From: CAWAPS01 sp963783945
GTDB taxonomy: Bacteria; Actinomycetota; Acidimicrobiia; Acidimicrobiales; Palsa-688
Assembly (NCBI GenBank): GCA_963783945.1
Contig: CAWAPS010000032.1
Coordinates: forward strand, 806,001-870,000
Length of the DNA stretch: 64,000 bases
Direction of reading: 5' to 3'
Shown here one piece after another: positions 8,552 through 18,075 of this stretch (positions are counted from its first letter, which is position 1; each line of letters opens with the position of its first letter). The notes beneath the pieces were generated by a model that saw only the letters and a list, made by a program, of their open reading frames with translations, searched no databases and was not told the origin of the DNA. Both the position numbers and the translations under genes were made by a program.

Positions 8552-9751
8552 TTAAATGTGCACCGGGACCGACGATGGGCCCCGCACCGTGTTCGTCGCG
8601 ACGTAGGTGACGGCCGTCCGGTCGACCTCCCAGGTCGGGAATCGCTGCATCACCTCGGTGAGAGCAACCTTGCCCTCCATGCGTGCCAGCGCGGCGCCAA
8701 GGCAATAATGGGCGCCGTACCCCAAGGTCACGTGGCGATCAATCACCCGGTGAATGTCATAGGTGTCGGCATCGGGATACTTCCGCTCGTCACGGCCGGC
8801 CGAGCCGGTCAACAGGGCGAGTGTCGCCCCCTCCGGGATGACGGTGCCGTGCATCTCCACATCTCGGGTGACATAACGGCCCTGGATCGGCGATGGGGCC
8901 TCGTAGCGCAACAGCTCCTCGACGCCGGCAGGGATCATCGAGGGGTCCTCCGCCATCTCGCGCCGGGCGTCCGGGTAATCGTCGAGAACGAGGGCCGCCC
9001 ATCCCAGCATCCGAGCCACCGTCTCGTTCCCCGCATTGCTGATGAGCGCCATCATGCCCATGATCTCCAGGTCGTCGAGCTTGCGGACGACACCATCTGG
9101 CGGCTCGAGGTCGGCCTCGGTGAGGGCCGTTATCAGGTCGTCGCGCGGCTGTTGCCGCCGCTGCTGGACCTGCTGGCCGTAGTAGGCGAAAGTGAGGCCC
9201 TGAGCCTCCATCGCCTCGGGGGTGAGGCCCTCCTTCCCCTCCTCCCGGTGGAGACCGATGTCGCTCCACTCCCGGAGCTGGTCGTGGTCCTCTTCTGGGA
9301 AGCCGAGCAGGGAGGAGATGACCATGACTGGGAGCCGCATCCCGAAGTCCTGGACGAAATCGAAGGAGCCGGCACCCGCAAAGGGATCGAGGTACTGAGC
9401 ACACAGTTGGCGGATGCGGTCCTCCAGACCGGCGATCCGGCGCGGCGTGTACGCCCGGCTGACGACCTTGCGAAACGCGTCATGCAGGGGCGGGTCCATC
9501 ATGATCATCATCGGGAGTGGGATCGGATCGCCGATGGAGTCGAGCGTGATACCCCGGGCCGAGCTGAACGTCTCGGTGTCGAGCGACGCGGCCAGCACGT
9601 CGGCGAAGCGGCTCAAGGCCCAGAACCCGTAGCGCTCATTGTGATAAGCGGGCGCTCTATCGCGGAGTTGTCGCCAGGCTTCGTACGGAGCTTCCTGAAG
9701 CTCAGCGTGGTAGGGGTCCCAATACGGCTCGGTCGTGAGTGCCTCGGTCAT
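8552..9751 (-). CDS. Cytochrome P450
   Basis: The start is placed at ATG 9751 because AAAGGGG lies just upstream; an in-frame start at 9769 would add six residues. The protein of about 399 residues is a soluble bacterial P450. The I-helix carries ISNAGNETVARMLG (the oxygen-activation Ala-Gly-x-Glu-Thr), the K-helix has EELLRYEAP (ExxR-type), and the heme loop LGYGAHYCLGAALARME holds the cysteine ligand. The substrate is unknown, but the acid-activating and acid-reducing genes that follow on the chromosome suggest a hydrophobic carboxylic acid, steroid or terpenoid. Electron partners (ferredoxin and its reductase) are not in the window. Confidence 0.92.
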   Translation of the reverse strand: MTEALTTEPYWDPYHAELQEAPYEAWRQLRDRAPAYHNERYGFWALSRFADVLAASLDTETFSSARGITLDSIGDPIPLPMMIMMDPPLHDAFRKVVSRAYTPRRIAGLEDRIRQLCAQYLDPFAGAGSFDFVQDFGMRLPVMVISSLLGFPEEDHDQLREWSDIGLHREEGKEGLTPEAMEAQGLTFAYYGQQVQQRRQQPRDDLITALTEADLEPPDGVVRKLDDLEIMGMMALISNAGNETVARMLGWAALVLDDYPDARREMAEDPSMIPAGVEELLRYEAPSPIQGRYVTRDVEMHGTVIPEGATLALLTGSAGRDERKYPDADTYDIHRVIDRHVTLGYGAHYCLGAALARMEGKVALTEVMQRFPTWEVDRTAVTYVATNTVRGPSSVPVHI

Positions 9752-9905
9752 CGCGTCCCCTTTCGCCACCGTGGTCGGTCACCAAGATTACGAATGATAG
9801 GCGACGGCAGCGGGTCGGGCGTCCTGACCGCCCGCATGGATGCCGGGTGCAAGCTGATCAGTGACGTGACTGGTCTTGTGGGGGACCGTCACCGAGTCGT
9901 ACCGG

Positions 9906-10856
9906 TCAACCGTCGCCGGTCGCCGCGAGCTCGTCCCGTCTGGCATAGGCCAGTCCGATATCGCGGAGTTCGTCCCACACAGAACTTGGGACGGCAAAGC
10001 CGTCGAGGTCCTCGATGTCATCGAGGTGGGCGCCGATGTCCTCCGCCGTGGCATCTGTCCCGGCCGGGCTGAGCCAGCCATGCGCTACCCCGATGAAGAC
10101 GCGCGCGAACCGGCCACACCCGGCCGAGAAGGCCTCTCCGCTCACGGCGCACGCCGCGCTCGCGAGGTAGGCCACCAACGGGGAGACAAGTTCGGGCCCG
10201 GCATTCTGGGGGAGCCCGGTGCTCCTGAGTTGATCCGTTACGGCGCTCGGTCCCGGTTTCTTTCTGCCAAATGGGGCTATGGGAAGAAGGCAGTTGGTCA
10301 AAATGCCGTGCCGGCTGCCCTCCAGCGAGAGAGCTCGGCCCAAACCGAGAATCCCGGCCTTCGCCGCGACGTAGTTGGTTCCCACCTCGCGACCGAACGC
10401 TCCGGCACCGGAGCTGGTCAAAACGATTCTGCCGTACCCTTTCTGCTTCATGATCGACCAAGCGGGTCGGGTCACGAAAAATGCGCCGCGGAGATGGACA
10501 TCGAGTACCGGGTCGAGCTGATCTGCAGTCATGTCCTCGAACCGAACGTGCCGCCACACACCGGCGTTGTGTATGACGGCGTCCAAGGTGCCAAAACTGT
10601 GTAGCGCTCCGTCGGTGATCGCTTGGCCGCCATCAGGGGTGGCAACGGAGTCGTAAGAGGCCACGGCTTTGCCTCCGGCTGCTTCGATCTCAGCCACGAC
10701 CGCGTCCGAAGCCGGCCCCTCCGGGCTGTCCAATCCGCCAACGTCATTGACCACAACCGACGCCCCGCGTCGAGCGAGCTCGAGGGCATGGGCGCGTCCG
10801 AGTCCACCGCCCGCTCCAGTGACGACCACGACCTGTCCCTCAAACGAGATTTGCAT
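9906..10856 (-). CDS. Short-chain dehydrogenase/reductase (MFE-2-like)
   Basis: The ATG at 10856 is chosen because GAGAGGA precedes it and the protein then starts with QISFEGQVVVVTGAGGGLG, the classical NAD(P)-binding glycine motif. The product of about 316 residues has the SDR catalytic set: Asn in HNAGVWRH, Ser in LTSSGAGAFG, and Tyr/Lys in NYVAAKAG. The N-terminal half resembles the 3-hydroxyacyl-CoA dehydrogenase part of peroxisomal-type multifunctional enzymes, and a 60-70-residue C-terminal extension is present. It would oxidise a hydroxyl or reduce a ketone in lipid or steroid-like metabolism. It is divergent from the phosphopantetheinyl transferase gene, with about 180 bp between them. 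Confidence 0.85.
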   Translation of the reverse strand: MQISFEGQVVVVTGAGGGLGRAHALELARRGASVVVNDVGGLDSPEGPASDAVVAEIEAAGGKAVASYDSVATPDGGQAITDGALHSFGTLDAVIHNAGVWRHVRFEDMTADQLDPVLDVHLRGAFFVTRPAWSIMKQKGYGRIVLTSSGAGAFGREVGTNYVAAKAGILGLGRALSLEGSRHGILTNCLLPIAPFGRKKPGPSAVTDQLRSTGLPQNAGPELVSPLVAYLASAACAVSGEAFSAGCGRFARVFIGVAHGWLSPAGTDATAEDIGAHLDDIEDLDGFAVPSSVWDELRDIGLAYARRDELAATGDG

Positions 10857-11034
10857 CCAAATCCTCTCCGTCGGCCACATCCCTGACAGTTCGGCCCTCC
10901 GGCGGCCGAACCCCTGCCTGCGCCGGCGCCGCTTAGGGCGGCCTTGAGCAAGCAGCCTAGTTCGGGAGTAACCAAGTCCACAGAGGGGATAATCAGGGTG
11001 GTAAGTGCGAGACGACGGTTGCTGGTGGACTCCG

Positions 11035-11709
11035 ATGACTGAACCAAGCTGCGAGGTGTGGGTCGCCGAGACCGCCTGGCGCCTGCCCATCCACGATGAC
11101 CTGCTCGATGAGGTCGAGCGGGTGCGGGCCGAGGCTTTCCTGCGCCCGGACGACCGTTCCAGGTTCGTTGTCGGCGTGGCGCTGCTGAAGCTCGCAGTTG
11201 CCCATATCACCGAGCGTCCAGCCGGGTCGGTGCGGATCGACCGGCGCTGCCCCAGCTGCGGCGGGCCCCACGGCCGGCCCAGACTGCGGGAGACGGACCT
11301 CCAGGTCTCGGTGTCGCATTCCGGGCCGCGTGTGGTGGTCGCGCTGACCGGCTCTGGCCCAGTCGGCATCGACATCGAGCAGCGAGCGCCCGAGCGTGCG
11401 CTTCCCGCAGCCGAGCACGTCCTCGCCGAGTCCGAGCCGCTCGGGGGTCCGGAAGACTTCTTGACCTACTGGTGCCGCAAGGAATCCGTCGTCAAGGCTA
11501 CGGGCGACGGGTTGCAGGTGCCCTTCCGGGAAGTCGTCGTGAGCGCGGCGCGGGAGCCCGCCCGGCTGATGAGCTACCGCGGGAATCCCATGACTGCGTC
11601 CATGACCGACCTCGATGTCGGCGCCGACTACGCATCGGCACTGACCGTCCTCTCCTTGGGGCCCATCACCGTCGACATCCGAGCCGCCAACCGGCTCCTC
11701 GAAGATTGA
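11035..11709 (+). CDS. Sfp-type 4'-phosphopantetheinyl transferase
   Basis: The start is set at ATG 11035 (TEPSCEVWVAE); an upstream in-frame start at 11005 would add ten unconvincing residues. The 224-residue enzyme carries the family signatures VSHSGPRVVVALTG, the magnesium-binding GIDIE, and WCRKESVVKATGDGL. It transfers phosphopantetheine from CoA to a carrier-protein serine. Its gene converges tail to tail with a carboxylic acid reductase gene that contains such a carrier domain and needs this modification to work. A dedicated CAR-PPTase pair is therefore the simplest reading. It could also serve polyketide or peptide synthases elsewhere in the genome. Confidence 0.92.
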   Translation: MTEPSCEVWVAETAWRLPIHDDLLDEVERVRAEAFLRPDDRSRFVVGVALLKLAVAHITERPAGSVRIDRRCPSCGGPHGRPRLRETDLQVSVSHSGPRVVVALTGSGPVGIDIEQRAPERALPAAEHVLAESEPLGGPEDFLTYWCRKESVVKATGDGLQVPFREVVVSAAREPARLMSYRGNPMTASMTDLDVGADYASALTVLSLGPITVDIRAANRLLED

Positions 11710-11727
11710 GCAAGGGGACGGCCGCTC

Positions 11728-14700
11728 TCACTCGCTCGTCATCGCCGGCGCCCTCCCGACGGGCTGCGGGATGAGCCCAAGGCGGAGCATGTCGTCCAGA
11801 CATTTCAGAATGAACTCCCTGGTCAAGTGGGGGATCTCAGGACCGATCGGGAGGGCCCGCACCGCATCCTGAAACCGCTTGGTGCCCACCATCGGCTCGA
11901 TCGGGCGTGGCCGCCTCAGTGATCCGATGACGGTCAGCGATGATTGATGGCGCTTCGCCTCCGGAAGCGCTCTCAGCTTCGTCTCGAACCGTTGAATCCA
12001 GTCAGCATATTCGAGCACGCGCTCCACCGGGTAGCCCGCCTCCTCGATCCAATCAACGAAAGTGTCGAGCGAAATGCCGTCGTCGACGTGGTGATTCAGG
12101 ACATGAAACGTCCTGATCTCGTGGTGGGGCTCGAGGCTGATACCGACCACGGCGGCGGCGACAAAGTCGACCGGCAGCCCGTCGTAGTGGGCCCGGGGCC
12201 GGCTCCCGTCGGACTTCAGGGGATGGAACGACACCGGGGCCAGGCCGGTCATGATGACGCTGGACAGGAGCCGGGTGAAGACATCTGGCCCATTGATCTG
12301 CTGCTGGTACCGCCGGTGGGCCAGCATCATGTCACCGCGGAAGACGTTTACCGGCAGGCCGAAGCGGCGGTGGGCACTCTGCAATACCTGTTCCGCCGCC
12401 CATTTGCTCGTCCCATATCCCATCCCGTACGCGGACAAGTCGATCTCGGGGACCAGTGGCGAGTCCTCGTCATTTCCTGCGCCCCGGTCGAGCAGGTAAG
12501 TCGTCGCCGCCGAGGAGACGAAATCGAACCGCTTCAGGCGAGTGGTCAGGGCCAGGCGCACGAGCTCAGCGGTGCCGGCGACGTTGGGGCCGAAGAGATC
12601 GTTATATGGAAGCACGTGGTTCACCAGCGCGCCCGGGTGCGCGATCCGGTCGACCTCGGTGGCCAGCCGGTCGAACTCGGCGACGCTGAGGCCCAGCCGA
12701 CTCTCGGCTACGTCGCCGACGACAACTTCGAGGTGCTCCTCGGCCAGCGCGAGGAAGCGCTGCTGGAGGGAGGGATCGCCTTGGAAAGCCGACGCCAGGC
12801 GACGCCGGGCGGCGACCTCGTCAGCGGCGCGCACCAGGCAGATCAGCTTTCCCCCGGTCTTCGAGAATCGCTCCATCCACTCGAGACACATGAACCGCCC
12901 GAGGAAGCCGGTCGCGCCTGTCAACAGCACGCAACTCGACACCGCGGGCGGCACGTCGAGCCGGTGACGCTCGACGTTCTCGACATCGAGGAACGTCGAG
13001 ACGTCGAGATCCACGGCCCGAATCGTGCGGGCCCCCTTGCCATGAACCTGGTCGACGGTCGGCAGCCGGGCCCCGTCCTGTTGCCGCGTCGCCTCGATGG
13101 CCCGGGCCCAGAGTTTGGGATTGCCTGACGGACTGAGGATGGCGCTGACGGGCAGGACGACACCGAAAATGTCCTCGAGCATCTGGGAAAAGGCCGTCGC
13201 ACCGAGCGAATCACCGCCCAGGTCGACGAAGCCATAAGGCTGTGAGACATCGAGGTCAGTGACGCCGAGGGCGACTTCGAGGGCTTTGCCCACCTTCTCG
13301 ACAACGCTCAGGCCGCTCCCGAGGTTGCGCAGCGCCAGGAGATCCTCGTTCTGCCTGCGCTCGAGCTCGGCGTACAGCTGTTCGAGCCGCTCCCCGTACC
13401 TGGCTTCGAGCGCCGGGCGCATACGTTTGTGGACACTCGACAGCAGCCCGTTCTCGTGCGTGAACGGCTCCAGCTCCACTATGAAGTCACGGGGCACCTC
13501 GAACGATCGGAGGTCGGCGGCCCCGGCGACGTTCTTCATCTCGAAGCGGATCAGGTCCCGTAGGGGAGCGTCGCCCGCCGGCTCACCCAGCCGGTCACGG
13601 ACGACGTCCATGTTGGGGACCACGACCGCCAACACGTACGAACGAGCCGAGTTGCCGTAAACGAAGATCTGGTCGATCAAGTCGCTGCCGTTCTCGAACG
13701 TCGTGGCCAGCGCGCCCACGGCGACGAACTCGCCCTGAGAGAGCTTGAGCACGTCGTTGCGGCGACCGATCCACTCGATGCGGTCGGCACCCCGCTCCTC
13801 CACGATGTCGCCCGTCAGGAGGAAGCCCTGCTCGTCGAAGAGGGCGGCGGTGGCCTCGGGCCGCTTGAAGTACCCGGGCGTGCTGCGCATGGTCTTCACG
13901 CAGAACTCGCCGCGAGGAAAGGGCTTGTCGCTCCTCAAATAACCGAGCTCGGGTACGTCACGTAACTTGTAGTCGATGACGGGCGGTCGAAGCACTTGGC
14001 CGTGGAGGGCCATGGTGCCGGCCTCGGTCGAGCCGTACCCGCCGCTCATGTCCACCTGGAAGCACTTGCCGATGAACTCCTTGACCTCTGGCGTGACCGG
14101 AGCGCCGGCGCCAGCGACGGAGCAGACCCGATCACCCAGGTAGGTGTGGCGCATCTCCTCCATGACCCGGGCCCGTACGGCGGCGACGTCGGTCTCCCCC
14201 CCGTCGGTCCGGCGCACGACCTCGCTCAGGTAGTGCAGGTGGATCAGTTCAAGCACGCGAGGGAATGCCAACACCTCGGTCGGCCGGGTCAGCCGGATGT
14301 CCTCGAAGAGAGTCGAGAGATCGGTCTTCGCCATGAAGTTGACCGTCCCGCCCCGGGAGAAGCTCGAGTACACCATGCTTCGACCGGCCATGTGGTTCAT
14401 GGGGGCGAACGCGACCCGCACGACGGGAACGGGGCTTTCCCCCGGATCCCACTGAGGCTTCGTGGTGCGTTCAGGGATGATCACTCCCTTCGGTGTACCG
14501 GTACTCCCCGAGGAGTGGACGAGCAGGGTCATGCGATCCGCTCCGTCGTCGACGGGTGGTAGCGGCTCCCAGGTCTCCAGGCTGCCGCCGATGGCCAGCA
14601 GCTCGTCGAGCGTCACCAGGCGGGCCTTGGACCCACTGCGAGCGAGCTCGGCCCGGGCGGCCGCGTACTGCTCACGGTCGTCGTCGATCCGGGCGTCATA

Positions 14701-15276
14701 GCCGAGGGCGATAACGCTCCGGACCGACTCGAGCATCCCGGCGAAGCCCGCGGCAAGGGCCAGATCGGCCATTGACGCCGCCACCGCAGCCGGCGCGGTG
14801 TCGGCAAAGATCCCGGCGAGGTCCGCTCCGGCGAGGGTGGTCTGCAGGGGGACACACACCGCGAGTGCGTACGCCACCGCCAGATCAACAGTCACGTAGT
14901 CCGTGCCTGTGAATCCGAGAATGCACACGAAATCTCCTGGCCCCACCCGGTGGTGCTCGTCATGGCGCCACGTCGCGGCCAGGCGTTTGACCCGGTCGTG
15001 CAGCTCGCCATAGGTGATCGTGTCGAACCGAGGCAGGTAGGCCCGCATGTCGCGGCCCGAATCCGCATCGAGTTCGACCCGGTAGGCGCGCTCCCCGAGA
15101 GCTGGACGTTCGGCGTAGCCGTCAAGCACGGTGGCGATGACCTGCTGGTATGACAAACCTGGCTGGCGCACTGCTGCCCCCACCTCGGGATCGGGGATCA
15201 GGGCCCGTAGCTGCGGGTCTGTCTTCGCGATCTCCAGGGCGCGCCGCGCCGCAAGGGGCAACTCGTTCAACGGCAT
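11728..15276 (-). CDS. car: Carboxylic acid reductase (adenylation-carrier-reductase)
   Basis: The 1182-residue protein has the full three-part architecture of bacterial carboxylic acid reductases. The adenylation domain has the P-loop HSSGSTGTPKGVI and the core GGYGSTEAGTM. The carrier domain has the phosphopantetheine site DLGGDSLGA (serine at about residue 695). The NADPH reductase domain has LLTGATGFLGRF and the YGTSKWAAE catalytic Tyr/Lys. The enzyme activates an acid with ATP, loads it on the carrier as a thioester and releases the aldehyde with NADPH. Known substrates are aryl and fatty acids. The start is ATG 15276, with AAGGA upstream. The convergent neighbour encodes the transferase needed for carrier activation. 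Confidence 0.96.
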   Translation of the reverse strand: MPLNELPLAARRALEIAKTDPQLRALIPDPEVGAAVRQPGLSYQQVIATVLDGYAERPALGERAYRVELDADSGRDMRAYLPRFDTITYGELHDRVKRLAATWRHDEHHRVGPGDFVCILGFTGTDYVTVDLAVAYALAVCVPLQTTLAGADLAGIFADTAPAAVAASMADLALAAGFAGMLESVRSVIALGYDARIDDDREQYAAARAELARSGSKARLVTLDELLAIGGSLETWEPLPPVDDGADRMTLLVHSSGSTGTPKGVIIPERTTKPQWDPGESPVPVVRVAFAPMNHMAGRSMVYSSFSRGGTVNFMAKTDLSTLFEDIRLTRPTEVLAFPRVLELIHLHYLSEVVRRTDGGETDVAAVRARVMEEMRHTYLGDRVCSVAGAGAPVTPEVKEFIGKCFQVDMSGGYGSTEAGTMALHGQVLRPPVIDYKLRDVPELGYLRSDKPFPRGEFCVKTMRSTPGYFKRPEATAALFDEQGFLLTGDIVEERGADRIEWIGRRNDVLKLSQGEFVAVGALATTFENGSDLIDQIFVYGNSARSYVLAVVVPNMDVVRDRLGEPAGDAPLRDLIRFEMKNVAGAADLRSFEVPRDFIVELEPFTHENGLLSSVHKRMRPALEARYGERLEQLYAELERRQNEDLLALRNLGSGLSVVEKVGKALEVALGVTDLDVSQPYGFVDLGGDSLGATAFSQMLEDIFGVVLPVSAILSPSGNPKLWARAIEATRQQDGARLPTVDQVHGKGARTIRAVDLDVSTFLDVENVERHRLDVPPAVSSCVLLTGATGFLGRFMCLEWMERFSKTGGKLICLVRAADEVAARRRLASAFQGDPSLQQRFLALAEEHLEVVVGDVAESRLGLSVAEFDRLATEVDRIAHPGALVNHVLPYNDLFGPNVAGTAELVRLALTTRLKRFDFVSSAATTYLLDRGAGNDEDSPLVPEIDLSAYGMGYGTSKWAAEQVLQSAHRRFGLPVNVFRGDMMLAHRRYQQQINGPDVFTRLLSSVIMTGLAPVSFHPLKSDGSRPRAHYDGLPVDFVAAAVVGISLEPHHEIRTFHVLNHHVDDGISLDTFVDWIEEAGYPVERVLEYADWIQRFETKLRALPEAKRHQSSLTVIGSLRRPRPIEPMVGTKRFQDAVRALPIGPEIPHLTREFILKCLDDMLRLGLIPQPVGRAPAMTSE

Positions 15277-15451
15277 CGCTGCTCATCCTTCCTGGCCGTA
15301 GCCGGGGCAAGCGGTGTTGCTCTAGACATGGCGGGGATGGTGGCCGAACTTCCTGAGACAGCGCCCGCTGCCGGTGCACCCGCGACTCCAACCTCCACCA
15401 TCCCCGAGATTCTATTGGACCGGTCGGTACAGTTTCTAACCCAGGACCGAA

Positions 15452-15648
15452 GTCGGCTCCGGCAAACAGACCCGCTACCTCTCCCTCTATATCCTGAAGC
15501 AGCAGGTCTTCGATGCCCATCGCGATGCGCTGGCCGGTTTCAGCTTCGGGAAGAGCTGCATCCGGTGCCGAGGCCCGACCAGATCGATTGGGACGTCGTT
15601 TCGAGTTTGCTGACGACAACCCAGGCGAGCGCCGACCCAATCTGCTGA
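15452..15648 (+). pseudogene. Remnant of a DUF1801 (YdhG-like) gene
   Basis: Between the reductase and the next hydrolase lies a fragment that reads like the C-terminal part of a DUF1801 protein. One frame gives GSGKQTRYLSLYILKQQVFD and then FSFGKSCIRCRG (15452 to about 15575). The adjacent frame then continues with RPDQIDWDVVSSLLTTTQ and ends at a TGA at 15646-15648. The two halves join by a single-base shift near 15570. The N-terminal half of the family is missing, so this is a 5'-truncated and frameshifted relic. The family assignment is from memory of the pattern. Confidence 0.6.
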
Positions 15649-15750
15649 CGGCACGGACATCGGCGACCTACGGCGGCTTGGAATCCTTGACACCCCTTAC
15701 TGGTGACATTAGTGTCGCATGGGCGATCTGTAGAAGGGGAGGGTGAACCG

Positions 15751-17334
15751 ATGGGACTTCGACGCCTGGCAATGTCGGCCGTGGCGGCCGCCTCGCTGAT
15801 AGGCATGCTCGTCGCATCGCCCGGAGGGCTCATACCTGCGGGGGCGGCGTCGGCATCGACGGGGCGGATCGACTCCACCCCGGGGCACCGGACGGCCCAC
15901 TCAGCAGCTGTCCCGACGGTCGCCGGCCCCATCCCCGGGACACCGGTCCTGGCCGGCACCAGCTTCGACCTGTCCCAGGTCGGATACGAGCAGTCCGAGT
16001 ACTTCCTTTCCGGCACAGCCACCTCCTACACGTCGAGCGCGCCTTTGACCAGCGATGGGAAGTGGCGCGTGACTCCGAGCACCACCGCGCCGTACACCAC
16101 CCGGGTAGTGGTGTATCGCCCGAGCAATCCGCACAAGTTCAACGGAACCGTCATCGTCGAGTGGTTGAACGTGAGCGGCGGTCTGGACGACGCGCCCGAC
16201 TGGGTGCTGGCCCACACGGAGCTGATCCGCGAGGGCTACGCCTGGGTCGGCGTGTCCGCGCAGGCTGTCGGCGTGAATCAACTCAAGTGCCCGGCAACAC
16301 CTCCGCTTCCTGCAACGTGTGTGGCTCCGGGCAATCCGGCCCGCTACGGATCGCTGTCCCACCCGGGTGACAGCTACTCCTACGACATCTTCTCCCAAGC
16401 CGGCCAGGCGATCCGCCACGATTCGGCCCAGGTGCTGGAGGGGTTGAAGCCGCAACACGTCATCGCCGTCGGCGAATCGCAGTCGGCGTTCCGGCTGGTC
16501 ACCTATATCGACGGGGTACAGCCGTTGGTGCACGAGTACGACGGATTTCTCGTGCTGAGCGAATTCGGCACCGGGGCGCCCCTCTCACAGTCGCCCCAGG
16601 CCAGCGTGGTCCCGCCGACTCCGACTCATCTGCGCAACGATCTGCGGACGCCCGTCTTCCTCGTCGAGACCGAGACCGACGTCTCCAACAGCGCCCTGTT
16701 CGACCGTCAGCCCAATACGAGGGATTTCCGTCTCTGGGAAATCGCCGGTACTGCACATTTCGACTACTACGGACTGGAGATCGGCCCGACCGATACCGGC
16801 AACGGGCAGGGCGCGGTCTTGAACCTGGCCGCCATGCAGAACCCGACGAACAACAATCCGCCGCCGGGTTTCGAGTGTGCCTTGTCTGTAAATACCGGCG
16901 CCACGCAGTGGAATCTGAATGCCGCGGTGTTCTGGCTGAACCGGTGGGTGGCGCACGGCACCCCGCCTCCCAAAGCCCCTCTGCTGAGGACCAAGTCGGC
17001 TCCGGGGGTCTCCCCCGTGGTGTTCGCGAAGGACGCCAACGGCAATGTCCTTGGTGGGGTGCGCTCGCCCCTCGTCGATGCGCCCATCGCCGCCCTGAGC
17101 GGCATCGGAAATGGCCCCGGCCCAACTCCGTCGCCACTTTCCGTCTCCTGCGCGTTGTTCGGCTCCACCGTGCCATTCACGTCCAGCCAGCTGGCCGGCC
17201 TGTACAACAGCCACCGACAGTTCGTCTTTGATTGGGCCCGGGCCACCCTCAAGGACGTGCGCCAGGGCTACCTCCTCCCGGCCGACGCGGTCCAGCTGAT
17301 CCAGTCCGCCGCCGCCTCACAGATCGGGAACTGA
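15751..17334 (+). CDS. Secreted alpha/beta-hydrolase-domain protein (Abhydrolase_10-like)
   Basis: The ATG at 15751 is preceded by GGGGAGGG at 15736-15743. The 527-residue product begins with RR and a hydrophobic signal peptide ending near AGA. The body resembles the large secreted alpha/beta-hydrolase family that contains VIVEWLNVSGGLDDAPDW in the N-terminal part. The nucleophile elbow is VGESQSA (Gly-x-Ser-x-Ser, about residue 245), and the likely catalytic histidine is in EIAGTAHFDYYG (about 345). The substrate is unknown; some relatives sit near steroid or terpenoid catabolic genes. A TetR gene follows 70 bp downstream on the same strand and may control this gene or the amidohydrolase genes beyond it. 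Confidence 0.8.
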   Translation: MGLRRLAMSAVAAASLIGMLVASPGGLIPAGAASASTGRIDSTPGHRTAHSAAVPTVAGPIPGTPVLAGTSFDLSQVGYEQSEYFLSGTATSYTSSAPLTSDGKWRVTPSTTAPYTTRVVVYRPSNPHKFNGTVIVEWLNVSGGLDDAPDWVLAHTELIREGYAWVGVSAQAVGVNQLKCPATPPLPATCVAPGNPARYGSLSHPGDSYSYDIFSQAGQAIRHDSAQVLEGLKPQHVIAVGESQSAFRLVTYIDGVQPLVHEYDGFLVLSEFGTGAPLSQSPQASVVPPTPTHLRNDLRTPVFLVETETDVSNSALFDRQPNTRDFRLWEIAGTAHFDYYGLEIGPTDTGNGQGAVLNLAAMQNPTNNNPPPGFECALSVNTGATQWNLNAAVFWLNRWVAHGTPPPKAPLLRTKSAPGVSPVVFAKDANGNVLGGVRSPLVDAPIAALSGIGNGPGPTPSPLSVSCALFGSTVPFTSSQLAGLYNSHRQFVFDWARATLKDVRQGYLLPADAVQLIQSAAASQIGN

Positions 17335-17404
17335 AGCCAGCACCGCGGGATCGCAGCGGGTCACGCTCCCTCTCCCGGGAACTGACCCGCTACGATCCGG
17401 GCGC

Positions 17405-18016
17405 GTGGCTGAAACCCCGATTCGCGATAGAAAGGCCCGAGAGACCCGGACGCGCATCGCTGAGGCGGCGCTCGAGCTGTTCGTCAGTCAGGGATACGCA
17501 GAGACCACCATCGATCAGATCGCTGAATCGGCGGGGGTGGGGCGCCGCACCGTGTTCCGCCACTTCACCACCAAGGAGGCGATGCTCTTCGACCACCTGT
17601 CGGTCCGGCGCGACTACGCACTGCAGCGCATGCAGGAACGGCCTCCGTCCGAGCCGCCGCTGATCAGCCTCCACGCGGTGCTCCGAGAGCTGTGCGAGCA
17701 GGGCTATGACCGCCAGCTGCTCGGTCAGATACGTGCCGTGCTGGCGATCGATCCGCGCTTCGCCACCGAGCAGTTGAACATAGGCGTGCGGGCGTTCGAG
17801 GACAATCTCATCGCCACCCTGCAGAGTCGGCTGATCCATCGTCACTCAGCCATGGAGATCCTGGCCCTGACCGAGATGGCAGAAGGCTGGTTCCTCACCG
17901 CCGTCCGGGTCTATTTCCGGCATGGTAAACACTCACTCGTCGAGTACTTCGACGAGGTCGTCGCCGCCTGCGTGAAGTCAACGAGCCGGGATCTGGCGGA
18001 GAAGCTCGAACTGTGA
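17405..18016 (+). CDS. TetR/AcrR-family transcriptional regulator
   Basis: This 203-residue regulator starts at GTG 17405. The DNA-binding domain is clear: RKARETRTRIAEAALELFV, then TTIDQIAESAGVGRRTVFRHF and TKEAMLFDHL (about residues 10-65). The remainder is a helical ligand-binding domain related to the TetR C-terminal class with MAEGWFLTAVRVYF. It lies at the edge of the amidohydrolase island, downstream of the secreted hydrolase and convergent with the first amidohydrolase. It is a reasonable candidate for the local catabolic regulator, but no operator was identified. Confidence 0.9.
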   Translation: MAETPIRDRKARETRTRIAEAALELFVSQGYAETTIDQIAESAGVGRRTVFRHFTTKEAMLFDHLSVRRDYALQRMQERPPSEPPLISLHAVLRELCEQGYDRQLLGQIRAVLAIDPRFATEQLNIGVRAFEDNLIATLQSRLIHRHSAMEILALTEMAEGWFLTAVRVYFRHGKHSLVEYFDEVVAACVKSTSRDLAEKLEL

Positions 18017-18075
18017 GGCTGAGCAATCGCCCGAAATCGGCTCCGGGGTGTAGCAGCCTGCAACGACGTGAGGAA

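Noticed and set aside
8273..10072. Long plus-strand open frame opposite the P450 gene
   Set aside because: It is a codon-shadow of the P450 and neighbouring minus-strand genes in GC-rich DNA; its translation has no domain and the minus strand carries complete family motifs.
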